A program made the translations under genes and the position numbers. A stretch of 64,000 nucleotides of DNA from Streptacidiphilus albus JL83 (GTDB lineage Bacteria > Actinomycetota > Actinomycetes > Streptomycetales > Streptomycetaceae). Location: assembly GCF_000744705.1 (NCBI RefSeq), contig NZ_JQML01000001.1, forward strand, positions 124,001 through 188,000. The letters run 5' to 3'. The notes under the pieces were generated by a model. It saw nothing but the letters and a program-made list of their open reading frames with translations, had not been told where the DNA came from and ran no database searches. Of the stretch, positions 16,461-24,611 are shown piece after piece. The first letter of the stretch is position 1. The number at the start of each line of letters is the position of its first letter.

Positions 16461-17581
16461 GCCGCACCCACCAGGAGCGCCGTGTTGGCCCCGCCGAAGG
16501 CCGAGTTGAGGCTCAGCGCGTAGCGGGCGGTGCTCGGCCGGGGGTGGTCGAGCACCAGGTCGAGCGGGGACTTCGGGTCGGCCGCGCCCAGCCCGGCCTG
16601 CACCGGCAGCCGGCCGCTGCGCAGCGCCCCGACCGTGACCACCAGTTCCAGCAGGGCCGAGCCCTCCAGGGCGTGGCCGTGCGCGCCCTTGGTCGAGCTC
16701 ACCGGTACCGTGCCGACCGCGTCGCCGAACACCAGCCGCAGCGACTCGACTTCGGCGCTGTCGCCGAGCACGGTGCCGTTGGCGTTGGCGTTCACGTAGC
16801 CGACCCGGTCGGCGCCGATCCCGGCCCGGCGCAGCGCGGCGTCGATCGCCCGGGCCAGGCCCAGCCCGTCCGGGCGGGGACGGACCACGTGGTGGGCGTC
16901 CCCGGCCCGGCCCCAGCCCGCGAGCACCGCCAGGGCCGGCACCCCGCGGGCCGCGGCGGCCTCCGCCGCCTCCAGCACGACCGTGGCCACGCCGTCACCG
17001 AGCAGCACGCCCTTGCGGTCCGCGGCGAACGGCCGGACCTCGCCGTCCCGGGCCAGCGCCCGGCCGGCGTCGAAGAGCGCGTACTGGATCGGCTCGACCA
17101 GGTACCCGGCCGCCACCACCACCAGGTCCGCGCGTCCGGAGGCGATCAGCGCGGCGGCGTCGGCGACGGCCGTGCTGCCCGCCACACAGGCCGTGGTGTA
17201 GAGGCGGCTCACCGGGAGCAGCCCGCACCGGGCCGGCAGCGCCCGGGAGAGCGGCCCCTCGGGCGTCGGCCCGTCGGCGTGCACCGCCAGCAGCAGCGCG
17301 TCGCACGCGACCGCTCGCGGGTCCGCCTGCGCCTGGGCCAGAGCCCGGCCCACCGAGCCGGTCAGCTCCTGGAGCAGCGTTCCGGCGTCCGGCAGCAGCG
17401 CGGCCCGGTCGACCCGGAAGGCCTTCGTGCCGAACCGGTCGACGGCGGCGAACGCGGCCGTACCGGCGGTGACCCGGGCCTGCACCAGGGCCGCGCCACG
17501 ACCGTGCGCGCTGACCGCGTCGAGACCGGTCACCACGACCCGCCTGGCGGTGGCGGGCCGGGGCGACCGCGCGTCACGCAT
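16457..17581 (-). CDS. Atypical beta-ketoacyl synthase with Asn in place of the first His
   Basis: This 374-residue ketosynthase has Cys132 in TTACVAG and His303 in KGAHGH. The HGTGT position reads NANANGT, so the catalytic His is Asn266. The protein is shorter than the 431-residue partner at 12,950. In ketosynthases the first His takes part in decarboxylation of the extender, so this enzyme may be an acyltransferase, a C-O bond former like NonJ/NonK, or a structural partner of the other ketosynthase. It overlaps the upstream carrier-protein gene by 8 bases and the downstream KS-like gene by 4. Confidence 0.87.
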   Translation of the reverse strand: MRDARSPRPATARRVVVTGLDAVSAHGRGAALVQARVTAGTAAFAAVDRFGTKAFRVDRAALLPDAGTLLQELTGSVGRALAQAQADPRAVACDALLLAVHADGPTPEGPLSRALPARCGLLPVSRLYTTACVAGSTAVADAAALIASGRADLVVVAAGYLVEPIQYALFDAGRALARDGEVRPFAADRKGVLLGDGVATVVLEAAEAAAARGVPALAVLAGWGRAGDAHHVVRPRPDGLGLARAIDAALRRAGIGADRVGYVNANANGTVLGDSAEVESLRLVFGDAVGTVPVSSTKGAHGHALEGSALLELVVTVGALRSGRLPVQAGLGAADPKSPLDLVLDHPRPSTARYALSLNSAFGGANTALLVGAA

Positions 17582-17840
17582 GACCGGCGCTGCCGACCAG
17601 CGCCTCGCGCAGCACCTCGGTGGCGACGGTCACGGTGACCATCCGGTCGAGGTCCTCGTCGCTCAGGTCGAGCACCACGCCGTAGCGCTGCTCCACCTCC
17701 GTGAGCAGCCAGGTGAGTTCGAGCGAACCTACGACCTCGTCCACCTGGCGGGGTTCACGGCTGCCGAAGGCCGCCAGCATGGCGACCACGTCGTCACGGC
17801 CGATCGGGTCGTCACGACCGTCGGGAGAGGCGAGGCTCAT
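17574..17840 (-). CDS. Acyl carrier protein 1
   Basis: This 88-residue carrier protein has a likely phosphopantetheine Ser in VVGSLELTWLL (about residue 39), where the usual Asp before Ser is Gly, and a helix pattern EVEQRYGVVLDLSDEDLD typical of carriers. Translation is coupled to the second carrier protein by an ATGA overlap. It is the less canonical of the two carriers and may be dedicated to one ligase or the Asn-containing ketosynthase. Confidence 0.85.
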   Translation of the reverse strand: MSLASPDGRDDPIGRDDVVAMLAAFGSREPRQVDEVVGSLELTWLLTEVEQRYGVVLDLSDEDLDRMVTVTVATEVLREALVGSAGHA

Positions 17841-18106
17841 TCAGCTCTGCCCGCAGCGTCCACGGCCAGCCGCGCGGCCAGGGCGGTGGCGAACTCGCCG
17901 AGGTTCAGCGTCGCCAGGGTCTCGACGTCCTCGTCGCTGAACTTGAGGCCGTAGGCGTCCTCCAACTGGACGGTCAACTCGGCCAGGGCGAGCGACTCCA
18001 GGTCGAGGCCGGCGGGTCCGAGGTCGGTCTCGTCGGTGACCTCGTCCACGTCGTAGTTCATGTCCCGCAGCGCCTGGACGATGAAGGTGCTGATCTCCTC
18101 TTTCAC
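17837..18106 (-). CDS. Acyl carrier protein 2
   Basis: This 89-residue acidic protein has the attachment motif GLDLESLALAELTVQLEDAYG with Ser near residue 38, and the closing helix LATLNLGEFATALAARL. It is a normal carrier protein that would hold acyl chains on a phosphopantetheine arm. GAGGAG-type sequence precedes the ATG. It is 69 bases downstream of the ligase at 18,176, the probable loading enzyme. Confidence 0.92.
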   Translation of the reverse strand: MKEEISTFIVQALRDMNYDVDEVTDETDLGPAGLDLESLALAELTVQLEDAYGLKFSDEDVETLATLNLGEFATALAARLAVDAAGRAE

Positions 18107-18175
18107 GGTGCTCTACCTTTCGGACGGCCGCGCCCGGTCGCCCCGCCGCGGCGGGGTGGGTGGTGCGCGGCGGGA

Positions 18176-19591
18176 TCAGGAGGCGGGGTGCTCGGCGGCG
18201 GCCCGGCGCAGGGCGGCCGGGTCGCGCAGGGTCTTGCCGGTCGTGGTGCGCGGGAGCCCGGGCAGCACGTGCAGCCGCCGGGGGCGCTTGTAGGGTGCCA
18301 ACTCCCTTACGAGCGAAGCCTGGACGATGTCGACGGTGGTTCCTTCGAGCGCCAGGTAGGCGTCGATGCCCCCGTCGTGGACGACCACCGCCTCGGTCAC
18401 TCCGGGCAGCGCCGTCACCGTGCGTTCGACCTCGGTGAGGTCGACCTTGAGACCGCCGATCGAGATCTGCGAGTCGAGTCGGCCCAGCAGGGTCAGCAGG
18501 CCGCTGTCCCGGTCCACGGTGGCAGCGTCCCTGGTGTGCAGCCAGCCGTCCGCCCAGCGCGTCGGATCGCTGCTGCCGAGGTAGGGGGAGGCGGCCGCCG
18601 CGATCAGCAGCTCGCCGTCCTGGACCCGCACCCGCATACCGTCCGCCGGTTCGACCGAGGGGTGGTGACGGCCGGTCAGATCCGTGGCGATCATACCGAG
18701 CTCGGTCATCCCGAACATGGTCCCCAGCGGGACGCCGTAGCGCTCCGTGAACACGGCCGGCAGTCCCGGTCGGACCAGCTCGCCCGCCACGATCATCCGG
18801 GTCAGCTGCGGGAAGCGGCGCGCATCGCTCTGGGCGGCCAGCAGTTCGGCGTGGAAGGGGACGCCGAGCACCGTGGTCGGCAGTTCGTCCACCGCCACCG
18901 CGTCCAGGATCCCGACGCCGGTCAGCCGCTCGGGGAAGTCCAGTCGGGCACCCGCGTGCAGGCTCTGCAGCAGGCCGCCCACCAGGCCCAGCACATGCAC
19001 GACGGAGGCGAGCAGCACGATCCTCGCGCCGCGGGCCGGGTAGTCGGCCAGCCCGTCGTAGCGGGCCAGTTCGCGCACCAGGTCCTGCGGGGTGCGGGCG
19101 ATCACCTTGCTCGGGCCGGTCGAGCCGGAGCTCAGCTGGACCAGGCAGTGGTCGCTCTGCGCCGGGCGGCCGCCCGGCCTTCGGGCGAGGACCGCCTCGA
19201 CCTCGCTGTAGCCGCGCAGCGCGGCGCCGCCGGTCCGCTCGGCCGTCACCACGAACTGGGGGTCCAGCCGGTCCAGCGCCCGGTCGACCTCGGCCTGCGT
19301 CAGCCGGTGGTCGAGCAGACTCACCTGGGCGCCGGACTGCCAGGCGGCCAGCAGCACGGCGATGTACGTCAACGAGGGTGGCAGCCGCAGGACCACCGTG
19401 CCGCCGGACACCAGTCCCGCCACAGAGAAACGTTTTTTCTGCTCAGCGACCAGGTCGAGCAGTGCTCCCCGGGTCACGGTGCGGCCCAGCCGCAGACACG
19501 GTTCGTCTGCCGGACCGACGAGCAGGTAGTGGTCGACCCAGCCGTCGTGCGGCGGGACCCTCGATGGGTGGGGCGTGGCGGAACCTAACAT
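18176..19591 (-). CDS. Acyl-AMP ligase, first gene of the core operon, TTA at codon 2
   Basis: This 471-residue ligase has the P-loop LSSGSTGPSKVIART, FGMTELGMIATD, WLHTRDAATVDRDSGLLTLLGR and a C-terminal TTTGKTLRDP with the catalytic Lys. The ATG at 19591 has GGGAGA five bases upstream; the longer open frame has no comparable start signal. The second codon is TTA, read by the bldA tRNA in Streptomyces, so translation of the first gene of the operon may depend on development. It should charge one of the two carrier proteins encoded just downstream. The substrate is unknown. Confidence 0.92.
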   Translation of the reverse strand: MLGSATPHPSRVPPHDGWVDHYLLVGPADEPCLRLGRTVTRGALLDLVAEQKKRFSVAGLVSGGTVVLRLPPSLTYIAVLLAAWQSGAQVSLLDHRLTQAEVDRALDRLDPQFVVTAERTGGAALRGYSEVEAVLARRPGGRPAQSDHCLVQLSSGSTGPSKVIARTPQDLVRELARYDGLADYPARGARIVLLASVVHVLGLVGGLLQSLHAGARLDFPERLTGVGILDAVAVDELPTTVLGVPFHAELLAAQSDARRFPQLTRMIVAGELVRPGLPAVFTERYGVPLGTMFGMTELGMIATDLTGRHHPSVEPADGMRVRVQDGELLIAAAASPYLGSSDPTRWADGWLHTRDAATVDRDSGLLTLLGRLDSQISIGGLKVDLTEVERTVTALPGVTEAVVVHDGGIDAYLALEGTTVDIVQASLVRELAPYKRPRRLHVLPGLPRTTTGKTLRDPAALRRAAAEHPAS

Positions 19592-20147
19592 CGCGTCTCC
19601 CGGATAAGGGGGCGATCGGCAGGCGCGAAGCCGGTTTTGGCTTTCTCGCGCCGTAAAATTCCCACACCCGACCGGGCTGGTCAAGGCTCCCTGTGAGGAG
19701 GATCTGCGCCGTCGGGGCACGCGGTGAAGGCCCGCACAGAGTGAAGGCCACAGGGACGGGCGCCGTGATCTGGGACCTGTTTTCCGGACGTGACTATTGG
19801 GTAGCACTGCACCGGATGGGGGCCTCGGGACCCTTGGGGTCAGGCACCAGCAAAGAAGTCGGCGGGCCTCCGGATCCCGCAATCGACCTGATTCACCCTC
19901 ACATCGCGGCACGAAAGCCGCAGTTGACGCTTCTCACCGCCGCCCGGACAGAAGGGGTCCAATGGTGTCCGGAACACCCGTAGTCGCACGAGCGCCCCAA
20001 CTCCTCGCACTCTGCGCAGGCGCTCGCAGAGGTCCGACGATCCCCGGACCGCATCCTGCCGGCTGTCCACCGACCGACATTTCGATATACAACGGCCTTG
20101 CAAATATCGGCGTTTGAGTATCGATCACAGAAGGGAACACACCTCCC
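19592..20147. promoter_or_regulatory. Divergent control region of the gene cluster
   Basis: These 556 bases separate the leftward core operon from the rightward SGNH/methyltransferase pair. A 96-codon open frame crosses it, but its codon thirds are only about 70 percent G or C, so I read it as non-coding. Near 20,083-20,109 an AT-rich stretch holds the inverted repeat cgatat/atatcg with 15 bases between, a possible regulator site. An AAGGGA-type ribosome site follows before 20,148. No clear consensus promoter could be fixed by eye. Confidence 0.5.
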
Positions 20148-20840
20148 ATGTCCATAGCCCTCACTCCCGGCGAAGTCGCCGACCCCTACTGCCTGCGTGA
20201 CGGAGAGGCGGCCGCCGTACTCGCCGGGCACCCCTGGCAGCGCTTCGCGGTGCTCGGCGACAGCATCGCCGAGGGCCTGGGCGAGCCCAGCCCCGGCTAC
20301 CCGGACGAGCCCTGGGTCGACCGGATCGCCGCCGAGCTCGCCGAGCTGCGCCCCGGCTTCGCGTTCCACAACTTCGGCCGCCGCAACACCCCCTCGGAGC
20401 AGGTCCGGGCCGAACAGCTCGACGAGGCCCGGGCGTTCGCCCCCGACCTGGCCCTGGTCGCCTGCGGCGGCTTCAACCTCCTCAGCCGCTCCTACGACGC
20501 CGACGCCGTCGAGGCGGACCTGCAGGCCATCGTCGAAGGACTGCAGGCCGGCGGGGCCGTGGTGATCACGGTGAGCATGTTCGACGGCTCCTACTCCCCC
20601 GCCGTGCCCGAGGAGTACCGCCCCGCGATGCGCGCCCGACTGCACGATCTGGCGGAGCGCACCCAGCGGCTGGCGGGTCGACTGGGCACCGTCCAGGTGA
20701 ACCTGATCGGCCATCCGGCCTCGCAGGAGGCGGACCTCTACAGCGCGGACGGGCGGCACGGCACCCGGCGCTCGCACGCCATCGCCGCCGCCGAGACCGT
20801 CCGCAGCCTCGGCGCGCGGGTGCGCAGGGACCAGCCGTGA
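20148..20840 (+). CDS. SGNH/GDSL-family hydrolase, intracellular
   Basis: This 230-residue protein has block I VLGDSIAEGLGE (about residue 36), block III in ACGGFN, and a C-terminal block with Asp-Gly-Arg-His (SADGRHGTRRSH). The catalytic Ser, Gly, Asn and His of SGNH hydrolases are therefore present. No signal peptide is visible, so it acts in the cytoplasm as an esterase, thioesterase or acyltransferase. It overlaps the methyltransferase gene by four bases, and both may tailor the cluster product. Confidence 0.88.
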   Translation: MSIALTPGEVADPYCLRDGEAAAVLAGHPWQRFAVLGDSIAEGLGEPSPGYPDEPWVDRIAAELAELRPGFAFHNFGRRNTPSEQVRAEQLDEARAFAPDLALVACGGFNLLSRSYDADAVEADLQAIVEGLQAGGAVVITVSMFDGSYSPAVPEEYRPAMRARLHDLAERTQRLAGRLGTVQVNLIGHPASQEADLYSADGRHGTRRSHAIAAAETVRSLGARVRRDQP

Positions 20841-21907
20841 CGCAGCCCGCTCCGACGGGCGACGGGCAACCCGGGATCGCCGAACGGGCCGCGCTGTTCG
20901 GCGTACTGACCGGCGGCTGGATCGCCCAGGCCTGCTACGCGATCACCAAGCTCGGCATCCCCGACCTGCTGGCCGACGGCCCGCGCACCGTGGACGACCT
21001 CGCCGCCGCCTGCGACGCCGACCCCCGCGCCCTGCACCGCACCCTGCGCGCGCTCACCGCGAGCGGCCTGCTGCTGCGCAGCGCCCCGCGCAGCTTCGCC
21101 CTCACCGCCACCACCCGGCTGCTCTGCTCGGACTACCGGCGCTCCAGCCGCGCCACCGCGCTGATGTTCGGCGAGGAGGTGCACGGCGCCTTCGGCGAGA
21201 TCATGCACACCCTGCGCACCGGGCAGCCGGCCTTCGAGCACCTCCACGACGTCCCTTTCTACGACTACCTCGGCGAGCACCCGGAGGCCGCCACCACCTT
21301 CCACGCCGCGATGGGCGCCGCCGCCGTCCCGGCCGCCCTCGCCGCCTGCGACCTGGCCGGGCTGCGGACCGTCGTCGACATCGGCGGCGGCGAGGGCGGC
21401 CTGCTGGCCAAGGTGCTGGCCCGCCACCGCACGGCACACGGCACCCTGGTGGAACTCCCGGAGTCCATCGACCTGGCCCGCGCCCGCCTCACCGAGGCCG
21501 GGCTGGCGGACCGCGTCGACCTGGTCGCAGGCAGCTTCTTCGACGAGAGGACCGTCCCGGCCAGCGCCGACCTCTACACGCTCTCGCGCGTCCTGCACAA
21601 CTGGGACGACCCGAGCGCGGTGGCAATCCTGCACCGGGTCCGCCAGGCGGTGCCACCGGACGGCCGGCTGCTGCTGTTCGAGTACCTGGAGGACCACGAG
21701 GAGCCGGCCACCGCCCGTCCTGGCCCCTTCGCCGCACAGGCCAAGCTGATCGACCTGCTGATGCTGGTGATGGTCGACGGCCACGACCGCACCCTCGACC
21801 AGTACCGCGACCTGCTGACCGAGGCCGGCTTCGCGATCCGCTCCGTCGTCGCCGCCCCCTCGCACGCCTCCCGCAGCGAGAGCGCGATCGAGGCGGTGCC
21901 GGTGTAG
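20837..21907 (+). CDS. SAM-dependent O-methyltransferase (acetylserotonin/hydroxyneurosporene type)
   Basis: This 356-residue enzyme has an N-terminal winged-helix dimerisation domain (ITKLGIPDLLADGPRTVDDL) and a C-terminal Rossmann domain with VVDIGGGEGGLLAKVL as SAM motif I, then FFDERTVPASADLYTLSRVLHNWDD with the family's His-Asn-Trp. Relatives methylate phenol or enol oxygens of polyketides and aryl compounds. A GTG start overlaps the SGNH stop. With a 4-hydroxyphenyl unit expected from the cluster, methylation of that phenol is a reasonable but untested guess. It is probably the right boundary of the gene cluster. Confidence 0.92.
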   Translation: MTQPAPTGDGQPGIAERAALFGVLTGGWIAQACYAITKLGIPDLLADGPRTVDDLAAACDADPRALHRTLRALTASGLLLRSAPRSFALTATTRLLCSDYRRSSRATALMFGEEVHGAFGEIMHTLRTGQPAFEHLHDVPFYDYLGEHPEAATTFHAAMGAAAVPAALAACDLAGLRTVVDIGGGEGGLLAKVLARHRTAHGTLVELPESIDLARARLTEAGLADRVDLVAGSFFDERTVPASADLYTLSRVLHNWDDPSAVAILHRVRQAVPPDGRLLLFEYLEDHEEPATARPGPFAAQAKLIDLLMLVMVDGHDRTLDQYRDLLTEAGFAIRSVVAAPSHASRSESAIEAVPV

Positions 21908-21913
21908 CGCGGG

Positions 21914-22414
21914 CTACGGCCGGAGGGCCAGGTCGCGCCGGTACCAGGTGCCCGACTTGCCGCCGAGGTCGGCCGGGTCCGCCGGGCCGACCGGGGCGAA
22001 CCCGGCCTTGGTCAGCACCTTCCGGGAGGCGGCATTGGCGTGGGCGGCGGCTGCCCGCAGGGTGCGCAGCCCATGCCGCGCCGCCGCCAACCGGCACAGC
22101 TCCCGCACGGTCGCGGTCGCCACGCCGTGGCCGGCGACGTGCTGCGCGACCCGGTAGCCGAGGTCGGCGGAGCCGTCCTCGAAGTCGTACAGGTTGAACC
22201 GGCCCAGAACCGAGCCGTCCTCGGCGAGCAGCACGTAGTAGGCGCAGCTGCCGGCCTCCTGCTCGGCCAGCAGGGCGCGGTGCCGGTCGGCGAACCGGTC
22301 GTAGAACTCGTCTCCTCGGTCGGAGACCGAGGCAGCGAAGTAGGCGCGGTTCGCCAGCTCGAAGGCCAGGACCGCCGGGGCATGGCCGGCGTCCAGCCGC
22401 TGCAACTCGGGCAC
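21914..22414 (-). CDS. GNAT acetyltransferase (ribosomal-protein-like)
   Basis: This roughly 166-residue protein has the GNAT core: YVLLAEDGSVLGRFNLYDF, DLGYRVAQHVAGHGVATATVREL with the acetyl-CoA-binding loop, and NAASRKVLTKAGFAPVG. The pattern fits RimJ/RimL-type N-acetyltransferases. I prefer the GTG at 22414, because the upstream part of the open frame does not look like this family. It is convergent with the methyltransferase, 6 bases away, and is probably not part of the cluster. Confidence 0.82.
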   Translation of the reverse strand: MPELQRLDAGHAPAVLAFELANRAYFAASVSDRGDEFYDRFADRHRALLAEQEAGSCAYYVLLAEDGSVLGRFNLYDFEDGSADLGYRVAQHVAGHGVATATVRELCRLAAARHGLRTLRAAAAHANAASRKVLTKAGFAPVGPADPADLGGKSGTWYRRDLALRP

Positions 22415-22499
22415 CTGCGCGACTCTATCCGGACGGCGCGCCGAGGCCACGTGATTTTCCACCGGCGGCAGCCGGGCTCCGTGGCCGAGGGACTCGGCG

Positions 22500-22570
22500 G
22501 CCACGGCGGCGGCCTACGCGGCGCGGGCGAACTCGGGGGTGGTGCGCACCACCTGGCGCAGGAACTCGGC
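22500..22570 (-). pseudogene. Remnant of a rho 3' end, left copy of a 71-bp direct repeat
   Basis: This stretch is 69/71 identical to 27,194-27,264, the end of the rho-like gene, in the same orientation. It still encodes AEFLRQVVRTTPEFARAA and a stop on the minus strand, with one residue changed from the intact gene. Upstream (beyond 22,571) the similarity stops abruptly. This is what remains when an element integrates at the 3' end of a gene or when a rho copy is lost. Confidence 0.88.
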
Positions 22571-22696
22571 CCGCCGGATGACGTCGCCCGGTGCTCTAGC
22601 CCGCGCCGGGCGGCCAGCTCCCCCGGAGCGTCCGACCGCCCTGGGGGATGTCCCGCCGCCGGAGAGGCAGCGAGCCGCTGTTGCGGGGCCGTCTCC

Positions 22697-23497
22697 TCAC
22701 ACCGAGATCCCTCGGTGAGTCGTCCACTCCTCGGCCGACCGTGCCATCGCGCCGAACCACTCGGCCTCGGGCGACCGCTCGAAGAACCTACGGAGCATGT
22801 ACACGTACGCAGTAGCGAACGCGTCCACGGACTTCGGATCCGCATTCGCCCATGCAGGGCAGTGAGCCGCCCAGCCCTCGGCAGACTCAGGCGAGTGTCC
22901 GGACGAGATGAGTTGCAGGACGAGGCAGGCCGGGTCGATGAACGCCGCCCCGCGCGTCGGCCACGCCCAGTCCACAACCCAGTTGACCCGCTCGCCGATC
23001 AGTAGGTTGTCCTCGTTGATGTCGGTGTACAGCAGCGTGTCGCCCCGGAACAGTTCGGCTTCTGCCTCGTTCTGGGCGAAGCGGTCCCACCGGGTCTCCG
23101 TCCAGTCTGCGGCGATTCCCGGGAGTTCCAGCCGGCCGACGCGGTTGACCAGTTCAACGATCACGGGGAGGTCCGCCGACCCCGGCGTGAAATCGGCGAA
23201 CCTTCCCTTGATCACCTCGAAGCCGAGGACTGCCCACGCGTCCTCGTCCGAGTGCCACAGCAGTTCCGGGGAGAGCGGACGGACGAACGGGTTGATCAGC
23301 TGTTCCCGGACCAGGGAGTCGAGGCGTCCGCCCGGTTGGTTGCGTACGGCCTTGACGAAGAACGGCCCCTTCTCGCACTCGACCAGGGCAGTGAGGTCGG
23401 ACATGGAGCCTCGTTCGGTGCGCTGGACGTCGGTCACGTCGCCGGTGTGAGGGTGGATCTGTGCCCAGAATTCCGGGCCGGGAAGGCTGTCGCTCAC
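22697..23497 (-). CDS. Aminoglycoside phosphotransferase-like protein
   Basis: This 266-residue protein has a kinase-like C-lobe: the catalytic loop reads YTDINEDNLLI in place of HGDLxxxN, and VVDWAWPTRGAAFID stands in for the metal-binding DxD segment. An N-lobe segment KGPFFVKAV could hold the ATP Lys. Relatives in Streptomyces often sit beside XRE/DUF397 genes and have no proven substrate. The GTG start at 23497 with AGAGG upstream lies 5 bases from the stop of the radical SAM gene, so they are one operon. Replacement of the catalytic-loop His by Thr may mean altered chemistry. Confidence 0.78.
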   Translation of the reverse strand: MSDSLPGPEFWAQIHPHTGDVTDVQRTERGSMSDLTALVECEKGPFFVKAVRNQPGGRLDSLVREQLINPFVRPLSPELLWHSDEDAWAVLGFEVIKGRFADFTPGSADLPVIVELVNRVGRLELPGIAADWTETRWDRFAQNEAEAELFRGDTLLYTDINEDNLLIGERVNWVVDWAWPTRGAAFIDPACLVLQLISSGHSPESAEGWAAHCPAWANADPKSVDAFATAYVYMLRRFFERSPEAEWFGAMARSAEEWTTHRGISV

Positions 23498-23502
23498 GTT
23501 CG

Positions 23503-24426
23503 CTACCTCTTCGGGCCGCAGGTGCTCGGCGGGGTGCCGGGGCCGCATTCCGTGTTGTCGTCGGGTCCGCAGGCGCTTTTGGGGCCGCAGTAACTGTCGG
23601 GGCCGCAGGGGGCGTTGTCGGGGCCGCACTTCTTGCCCCAGCCGGTCGCCGTCTGGATGGCCGCCACGGCGTCGTGCATGGCCGTGCCGTCGATGATAGA
23701 GGCGAGGGGGTCATCCCTGACGTTACCGACACCGATGAACCCCGACATGACGCACGGGGACACCTTCCCCGTGGGGTCGATGGCAGCATGTACGCCGCAC
23801 TGCCCGCACAGCTCGCTCATGTCCGGCTCGTGGCCCTGCGACCCACGCCCGAACTGTCGTACGCGGTCGACGCGGATGCGGGTCACGCCCAGCGCCGCCA
23901 GGTCAGCCCTCGCGGCTTCTCCGTCGTCCGCATCATCCGTGATGATGCCGACCCGCAGGGACACCCCAAGGCTCATGGCCTTCTCGATGTTGGCCCGGGT
24001 CTTGCGGTGGCTCGCCCGGCCTGTCACGGCGTCGTGCTTCCCGGCCCGCGACGAGTAGTACGACGTGGCGAGGCTGAGTCCGGCACGCTGGTACAGCTCC
24101 CAGTGCTCCGGGGAAGCGTGGACCAGGTTCGAGAACACCTCGACCTCCAGGCCCAACCCCAACGCGTGGTCGGCCAGCTCGCGGAAGTCCGGGTGCATGG
24201 TCGGCTCGCCGCCGATGAACTGGACCGTGGCAACGCCGAATGCGGCGGCCTGGTCGAGCGCCCGCGTCCAGTCCTCGCGGGTCATGGTGCCGTGGGTGCC
24301 TTCCGGGCCGGACTCGTTGTAGCAGTGAGTGCAGCCAAGCTGGCACTTGCGCGTCAGGTCGAACGACACCGACCGCGTACGGGTTGCCTCGTCCTGACCC
24401 GGCTCTATGGTCGTGGTCACGGTCAC
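23503..24426 (-). CDS. Radical SAM protein with a C-terminal tail of six Cys-Gly-Pro units
   Basis: This 307-residue protein has the radical SAM cluster motif CQLGCTHC (Cys28, 32, 35), then FIGGEPTMHPDF and a SPASM-like region CGQCGVHAAIDPTGKVSPC. The last 43 residues hold six CGP units, with Cys at about 267, 274, 280, 286, 294 and 303, separated by three to six residues. The GTG at 24426 has AAGGGA upstream. It may modify a small peptide encoded in the same operon, or its own tail could be a fused substrate or extra metal site. I know of no function for this exact arrangement. Codon use is less GC-biased than in the flanking cluster. Confidence 0.85.
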   Translation of the reverse strand: MTVTTTIEPGQDEATRTRSVSFDLTRKCQLGCTHCYNESGPEGTHGTMTREDWTRALDQAAAFGVATVQFIGGEPTMHPDFRELADHALGLGLEVEVFSNLVHASPEHWELYQRAGLSLATSYYSSRAGKHDAVTGRASHRKTRANIEKAMSLGVSLRVGIITDDADDGEAARADLAALGVTRIRVDRVRQFGRGSQGHEPDMSELCGQCGVHAAIDPTGKVSPCVMSGFIGVGNVRDDPLASIIDGTAMHDAVAAIQTATGWGKKCGPDNAPCGPDSYCGPKSACGPDDNTECGPGTPPSTCGPKR

Positions 24427-24611
24427 GTTCCCTTCGTTGGATCGTGCGTGGCCCGTTGGGCGATGCGCCCAACGGGAGGTAGGGCCCCGGCGGGATCGCC
24501 CGCCGGGAGTTGGTGCCCGCCCCGGTCCACGGTGGAGAGCCGCGTGGCCGGGGCGGGAGTCTTGGGGAGCCCCGGCCATTCGCCACGGGGGAGGCGGACA
24601 GCCGGGGCCGA
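24427..24611. other. Spacer inside the cassette operon
   Basis: These 185 bases between the small HTH gene and the radical SAM gene hold no convincing frame. A GC-rich inverted stretch near 24,450-24,500 (gggcgatgcgcccaacggg region) could fold and separate expression of the two halves. Confidence 0.35.

Noticed and set aside
19693..19983. 96-codon plus-strand frame in the cluster control region
   Set aside because: Codon thirds are only about 70 percent G or C, compared with over 90 percent in genes here, and no family is visible.
22415..22504. Upstream extension of the GNAT gene to 22504
   Set aside because: The extension meets the rho remnant and has no GNAT similarity; the GTG at 22414 fits the family start.
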